64,000 bases of DNA from Kribbella sp. CA-293567. GTDB lineage: Bacteria > Actinomycetota > Actinomycetes > Propionibacteriales > Kribbellaceae. Shown here one piece after another: positions 60,542 through 64,000 of the stretch. Both the position numbers and the translations under genes were made by a program. The stretch covers positions 1,488,001-1,552,000 of the forward strand of contig NZ_CP114065.1 of NCBI RefSeq assembly GCF_027627575.1, in the 5' to 3' direction. The notes beneath the pieces were generated by a model. That model did no database searches, had not been told where the DNA came from, and was given only the letters and a program-made list of their open reading frames with translations. How positions within the stretch are numbered: the first letter of the stretch is position 1; each line of letters opens with the position of its first letter.

Positions 60542-61912
60542 GTGCCTGTTCTGAACTGGTCTGTTCGCGCGGTCGACCGTGCACTCGGCGGCGAACACGT
60601 CTACCGCGAACTGCTGGCCGGTGAGCAGGCCGCCTTCTGGCTCGACGGCAGCTTGACGGACCGGCACTCCCGCCGGGTCTCCGTGCTGGGCACGTCGGCC
60701 GGGCCCGACGCCGAGGTCATCGTCCGGGAAGTTGCCGACGGCGACGTGTTCGCCGAGTTGCAGGAACGGTTGAGCGCGCGATCAGCTCAGCTGGACGCAG
60801 TACCGGCCGAGCTGCGAGAGGTCTTCGCCGGCGGGTACGTCGGGTACTTCGGGTACGAGCTGAAGGCGCTGACGGGTGGGGCCACGGCGTACGAAGCGCC
60901 GACTCCGGACGCCTTGTGGATGTGGGCGAACCGCTTCGTCGTGATCGATCATGACCAGCATCGCACCCTGCTCGTCGCCGTCCACGCCGCTGGTGACACC
61001 GAGGCTCTCGCCTGGCTGGACCGCGCCGAGTCGGCCGCGGCCGGCTGGAGTATGGGCTGGCAGGAGGCGCCACCGATCGCGACGCTGGATCTCGAAGCGC
61101 ACCTGGAGCAGGATCGCGCCGGCTACCTGGCCGGGATCGACGCCTGCATGGCAGCGCTCGAAGCGGGTGAGACCTACGAGGTCTGTCTGACCAACCGGGT
61201 CCGGCTGCCGGCCGTCGAGGATCCTTTCGGGTTCTATCTGTGGCAACGCCAGAGCAACCCCGCGCCGTACTCCGCCTTCCTCCGGTACGGCGACCTGGCA
61301 GTGGCCAGCTCCTCGCCCGAACGGTTCCTGACCGTGGACGATGAGGGCTGGGCGGAGTGCCGGCCGATCAAGGGCACCGCGCCCCGGTCGGCCGACCCCG
61401 CGCAGGACCAGCTCGTCGCCAAAGCGCTCGCCGAGGACGAGAAGACCCGGGCCGAGAACCTGATGATCGTCGATCTGATCCGCAACGATCTCGGCCGGGT
61501 CAGCCGGCCTGGCACCGTCCAGGTACCGCAGCTGATGGCCGTCGAGAGCTACGAGACCGTGCACCAGCTGGTCACCACGGTCCGCGGCCGGCTCCGGGCC
61601 GGGGTGGACGCGATCGACGCGGTCCGCGCGTGCTTCCCGCCGGGATCGATGACGGGGGCGCCGAAGATCCGGACGATGGAGCTGCTCGACCAGCTGGAGC
61701 AGTCGGCGCGGGGGGTCTACTCGGGTGCGCTCGGCTACCTGACCGTCGACGGCCGGGCGGACCTCAGCGTGGTGATCAGGACCGCGGTGCTGACGGGGGA
61801 GGAGACCGTGGTGGGGGCCGGTGGGGCGATCGTGCTCGACTCGGACCCGGCCGCGGAGTACGACGAGATGGTGCTCAAGGCAACAGCAACGATCCAGGGG
61901 CGGACGGTATGA
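60542..61912 (+). CDS. pabB: Aminodeoxychorismate synthase component I
   Basis: The 456-residue chorismate-binding enzyme adds ammonia to chorismate for p-aminobenzoate and folate synthesis. Motifs PIKGTAPR, MIVDLIRNDLGRVS, FPPGSMTGAPK and GVYSGALGYL are the family's active-site segments. TACCGT lies seven bases before GTG 60542, a leaderless pattern. The next gene, the PabC-like lyase, starts inside its stop (ATGA). No glutaminase (PabA) gene is next to it. Confidence 0.93.
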   Translation: MPVLNWSVRAVDRALGGEHVYRELLAGEQAAFWLDGSLTDRHSRRVSVLGTSAGPDAEVIVREVADGDVFAELQERLSARSAQLDAVPAELREVFAGGYVGYFGYELKALTGGATAYEAPTPDALWMWANRFVVIDHDQHRTLLVAVHAAGDTEALAWLDRAESAAAGWSMGWQEAPPIATLDLEAHLEQDRAGYLAGIDACMAALEAGETYEVCLTNRVRLPAVEDPFGFYLWQRQSNPAPYSAFLRYGDLAVASSSPERFLTVDDEGWAECRPIKGTAPRSADPAQDQLVAKALAEDEKTRAENLMIVDLIRNDLGRVSRPGTVQVPQLMAVESYETVHQLVTTVRGRLRAGVDAIDAVRACFPPGSMTGAPKIRTMELLDQLEQSARGVYSGALGYLTVDGRADLSVVIRTAVLTGEETVVGAGGAIVLDSDPAAEYDEMVLKATATIQGRTV

Positions 61913-62610
61913 CTTCCTTGCGGGTGGCGGATTCCTTCTTGGTGGCCAATGGCAAGGTGCGGGGTCTCGACCTGCACCGGCGACGCTTCACGGCCTCCTG
62001 CGAGGAAGTGGCTGGAATCGATGCCGGTGCCTTCTTCGACGACCAGGTGAAACGTCTGCCGGGTTTCGGCCGCTGGTTCCCCCGCTTCGAACTCGATGCT
62101 GAAGGCAAGCTTTCCGTCCAGCTCCGGCCGGCCCCACCGCAAGGCGGCCGGATCCGGGTGGTCGTGCACGACGGTCCCGACCCGCGCACTCAGCCGCTGG
62201 TCAAAGGCCCGGACCTGGCGGCCCTCGGCGACCTGAAAGCCCAGGCGAACAAGGCGTTCGGTGCCGACGAGGTGCTGCTGACCGACCCTGACGGAACAGT
62301 CGTCGAGGCGGCGTACTCGGCCGTCCTCTGGTGGGAGGACGACACTCTCTGCGTCCCGCCCGCAGAGCGGGCCTACCTGCCCTCGGTCACCGCGGAGCTG
62401 GTACGCCGGATCGCTGCCTCCGAGGAGGTCGACGTGGCCGAGCGGGCCCGCACCGCGAGCGACCTGGCCGCCACCGAGGTGTGGCTGGTGAACGCCCTGC
62501 ATGGGATCCGGCCGGTCGAAGCCTGGGCGCACGACCCCATCGACCCCCTCCCGTTCACCCGCTCCAAGGCCTGGCAGCAGACCTTGCTGGACTCGGCGGC
62601 CACCCTTTGA
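61909..62610 (+). CDS. pabC: Class IV aminotransferase (aminodeoxychorismate lyase-like)
   Basis: The 233-residue PLP protein is a short class IV member: DSFLVANGKVRGLDLHRRRF start, VKGPDL with the candidate Schiff-base Lys, GADEVLLTDPDGTVVEAAYSAV, and the LPSVTAELVRRIA end. Coupling to pabB by a four-base overlap supports release of pyruvate from aminodeoxychorismate to give p-aminobenzoate. It is shorter than classic PabC because the segment after the Lys is reduced. Confidence 0.85.
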   Translation: MTSLRVADSFLVANGKVRGLDLHRRRFTASCEEVAGIDAGAFFDDQVKRLPGFGRWFPRFELDAEGKLSVQLRPAPPQGGRIRVVVHDGPDPRTQPLVKGPDLAALGDLKAQANKAFGADEVLLTDPDGTVVEAAYSAVLWWEDDTLCVPPAERAYLPSVTAELVRRIAASEEVDVAERARTASDLAATEVWLVNALHGIRPVEAWAHDPIDPLPFTRSKAWQQTLLDSAATL

Positions 62611-62626
62611 TCCACTCGCCGTGAAA

Positions 62627-62638
62627 AGTGATATCACT
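62627..62638. promoter_or_regulatory. Perfect 12-bp palindrome before the SPFH gene
   Basis: AGTGATATCACT lies 17-28 bases upstream of the SPFH start in an AT-rich stretch, in the position of a core promoter. It could be the operator of the ribbon-helix-helix protein encoded downstream or of the GntR regulator. Confidence 0.6.
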
Positions 62639-62654
62639 ATGCTATCTTCGAGGT

Positions 62655-63569
62655 ATGAGCGCACAGACTGACGTAGTGGTGGACATGCCCAAACCCAAGG
62701 TGACCGAGCGGCCGGCGGGAGATCTGAGCGGCTGGCCGATGGCCGCGCTCGCCTTCGTTCTGCTGGTCGGCGGTGCCGTGCTGTTCGCCGTCGGGCTGGA
62801 AGGCGAGCGGACCGCCGTCATCGTCGCCGGCACCGCTGCCTTCGTGCTCGGCGCCATCGTCGCGGCCGGGCTCACTCCGGTGTCACCGGGCCGGGCCCGG
62901 GTCCTGCAGATCCTCGGCCGGTACGCCGGAACGATCCGCACCGACGGACTCCGCTGGGTGAACCCGATCTCCGACCGCAAGCAGATCTCCACCCGGATCC
63001 GCAACCACGAGACGGCCGTTGCCAAGGTCAACGATGCCGACGGCAACCCGATCGAGATCGCCGCGGTGGTGGTCTGGCAGGTCGAGGACACCGCGCAGGC
63101 GATGTTCGAGGTGGACGACTTCGTCGAGTTCGTCGCGATCCAGACCGAGACCGCGGTCCGGCACATCGCCAACAGCTACCCCTACGACGTGCACGACGAG
63201 GCCGGCGGGATGTCGCTGCGGGACAGTACCGACGAGATCACCGAGAAGCTGTCGGCCGAGATCGGCGTCCGGGTGCAGGCGGCCGGCGTCCACGTGATCG
63301 AGTCCCGGATCACCCATCTCGCCTACGCGCCGGAGATCGCCCAGGCGATGCTGCGCCGCCAGCAGGCCGGTGCGATCGTGGCGGCCCGGCAACGGATCGT
63401 CGAGGGCGCGGTCGGTATGGTCGAGCTCGCGCTGGCGCGGCTGTCGGAGCGTGAGGTGGTCGAGCTGGACGAGGAGCGCAAGGCGACGATGGTCAGCAAC
63501 CTGCTCGTGGTGCTCTGCGGCGACCGCGACGCCCAGCCTGTGGTCAACGCCGGGTCGCTCTACCAGTGA
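62655..63569 (+). CDS. SPFH-domain membrane protein
   Basis: The 304-residue protein has two N-terminal helices ([20 protein letters not shown] and [19 protein letters not shown]) and an SPFH domain with [42 protein letters not shown] and a coiled-coil end ([21 protein letters not shown]). It differs from the other SPFH protein at 48.1 kb in length and sequence. It is followed after nine bases by a ribbon-helix-helix gene, an arrangement I recall as recurring in actinobacteria. It should form membrane rings or microdomains; the exact role is unknown. Confidence 0.88.
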   Translation: MSAQTDVVVDMPKPKVTERPAGDLSGWPMAALAFVLLVGGAVLFAVGLEGERTAVIVAGTAAFVLGAIVAAGLTPVSPGRARVLQILGRYAGTIRTDGLRWVNPISDRKQISTRIRNHETAVAKVNDADGNPIEIAAVVVWQVEDTAQAMFEVDDFVEFVAIQTETAVRHIANSYPYDVHDEAGGMSLRDSTDEITEKLSAEIGVRVQAAGVHVIESRITHLAYAPEIAQAMLRRQQAGAIVAARQRIVEGAVGMVELALARLSEREVVELDEERKATMVSNLLVVLCGDRDAQPVVNAGSLYQ

Positions 63570-63578
63570 GGCCGGCAG

Positions 63579-63782
63579 ATGGCCGCTGAACGCAAGAAGA
63601 TCCTGTTCCGGCTGGATCCCGTGGTGCACGACGCGCTGGCCCGCTGGGCCGCCGACGACCTGCGCAGCACCAACGCCCAGATCGAGTTCCTGCTCCGCCG
63701 TGCTCTCGCCGACGCCGGCCGTCTTCCGGGCAACGTCGGCAAGATGCGGGGTCCGGGCAGGCCGGCCAAGGATGATTCCTGA
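63579..63782 (+). CDS. Arc-type ribbon-helix-helix protein
   Basis: The 67-residue protein begins with a ribbon (KKILFRLDPVVHDAL) and two helices (ALARWAADDLRSTNAQIEFLLRRAL), the Arc/MetJ fold, then a flexible Gly/Pro tail. RSTNAQIEFLL is the conserved helix pair. As a dimer it should bind short palindromes. It is nine bases after the SPFH gene, so the SPFH protein and this regulator are one unit; it may sense or control the SPFH level. Confidence 0.87.
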   Translation: MAAERKKILFRLDPVVHDALARWAADDLRSTNAQIEFLLRRALADAGRLPGNVGKMRGPGRPAKDDS

Positions 63783-63836
63783 CGCCTGTCCGGCCGCCCG
63801 GAAGTTCTGATTGCACCTCGCCCGGCGTCGGTGCTA

Positions 63837-63870
63837 CGGTTCATCAGTCAAGTAATGAACCTATGAACCG
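63837..63870. promoter_or_regulatory. Operator region of the GntR gene
   Basis: CGGTTCAT (63837-63844) is complemented exactly by ATGAACCG (63863-63870), and a third ATGAAC at 63855-63860 makes a GTTCAT-N10-ATGAAC repeat inside it, a spacing typical of YtrA-subfamily GntR operators. Confidence 0.65.
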
Positions 63871-63890
63871 AAGAACCGGGAGGGGGCACG

Positions 63891-64000
63891 GTGTTCGACG
63901 ATCGCAGTCCGATCTACCTCCAGATCGCGGAGCAGATCAAGAACGACATCGTCACGGGCGCCCTCGCCGAGAACGAGCAGGTGATGTCGACGAACCAGTA
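63891..64000 (+). CDS. GntR-family regulator, YtrA-like (partial, cut at window end)
   Basis: Only 36 codons are visible: the start FDDRSPIYLQIAEQIK and the ENEQVMSTNQY turn match the N-terminus of YtrA-type GntR winged helices. GTG 63891 has GGGAGGGG about six bases upstream. The 3' end is outside the window. Its operator region lies just upstream. Confidence 0.87.
   Translation, partial: MFDDRSPIYLQIAEQIKNDIVTGALAENEQVMSTNQ

Overview
The window is high-GC DNA with actinomycete hallmarks: many GTG starts, one-base and four-base start/stop overlaps, a mycothione reductase, an IdeR-type DtxR regulator, DUF3027, DUF2530 and CGNR proteins, and repeated TANNNT-N6/7-RTG leaderless starts. Gene content and style suggest Propionibacteriales, perhaps Kribbella; this is an inference from memory, not a database match. 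I see no rRNA, tRNA, CRISPR array, phage block or transposase. Both ends cut genes: an alpha-carbonic anhydrase at the left and a GntR regulator at the right.

Layout. 0-7.8 kb, all minus strand: two tandem alpha-carbonic anhydrases, a helicase C-terminal-domain protein, a GNAT, DUF427, a PPP-type phosphatase, an Nramp metal transporter and a SIMPL protein. 7.9-10.2 kb: a two-component system preceded by a small Asp-rich membrane protein. 10.2-11.3 kb: a nucleotidyltransferase/HEPN-like pair facing a 36-bp near-perfect palindrome. 11.4-16.3 kb: an acyl-CoA ligase, a TetR plus R2-like ligand-binding oxidase operon, and a HAD-LarE fusion. 16.4-28 kb: a conserved actinobacterial block (cold-shock protein, MFS, DUF3027, DUF2530, purine permease, S9 peptidase, MarR-MFS) and mycothione reductase. 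29-31.5 kb: a secreted deacetylase, ThpR and an unknown membrane-anchored protein. 31.5-37.6 kb: a sugar ABC importer with paired LacI-type operators, its LacI regulator, and a divergent acyltransferase-toroid fusion. 37.6-41.8 kb: an overlooked 28-residue membrane microprotein coupled to a membrane protein, a small DNA-binding-like protein, a methyltransferase and a secreted propeller-like protein. 41.9-47.5 kb: serC, citrate synthase 2, an asparagine-synthase-like protein and pdxH. 47.5-47.75 kb: a candidate structured small RNA with promoter, 12-codon ORF and terminator. 47.8-51.2 kb: an SPFH pair, CGNR, hotdog-like and TetR proteins. 51.3-55.2 kb: an amino-sugar operon. 55.2-57.5 kb: a GntR-ABC module. 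57.6-64 kb: photolyase, DtxR behind an iron box, a methyltransferase, pabB-pabC, and an SPFH/ribbon-helix-helix pair ahead of a GntR gene.

Working together: SerC, PdxH, PabB and the PabC-like protein serve core PLP, serine and folate metabolism. The ROK kinase, deacetylase, PfkB kinase and class II aldolase form most of a route from N-acetylhexosamine to triose phosphates. The best candidates for undescribed biology are the minus-strand small RNA at 47.5-47.7 kb, the palindrome-controlled nucleotidyltransferase pair, the three-cysteine HAD-LarE fusion, the 82-bp inverted-repeat element at 20.7 kb and the 28-residue coupled microprotein.
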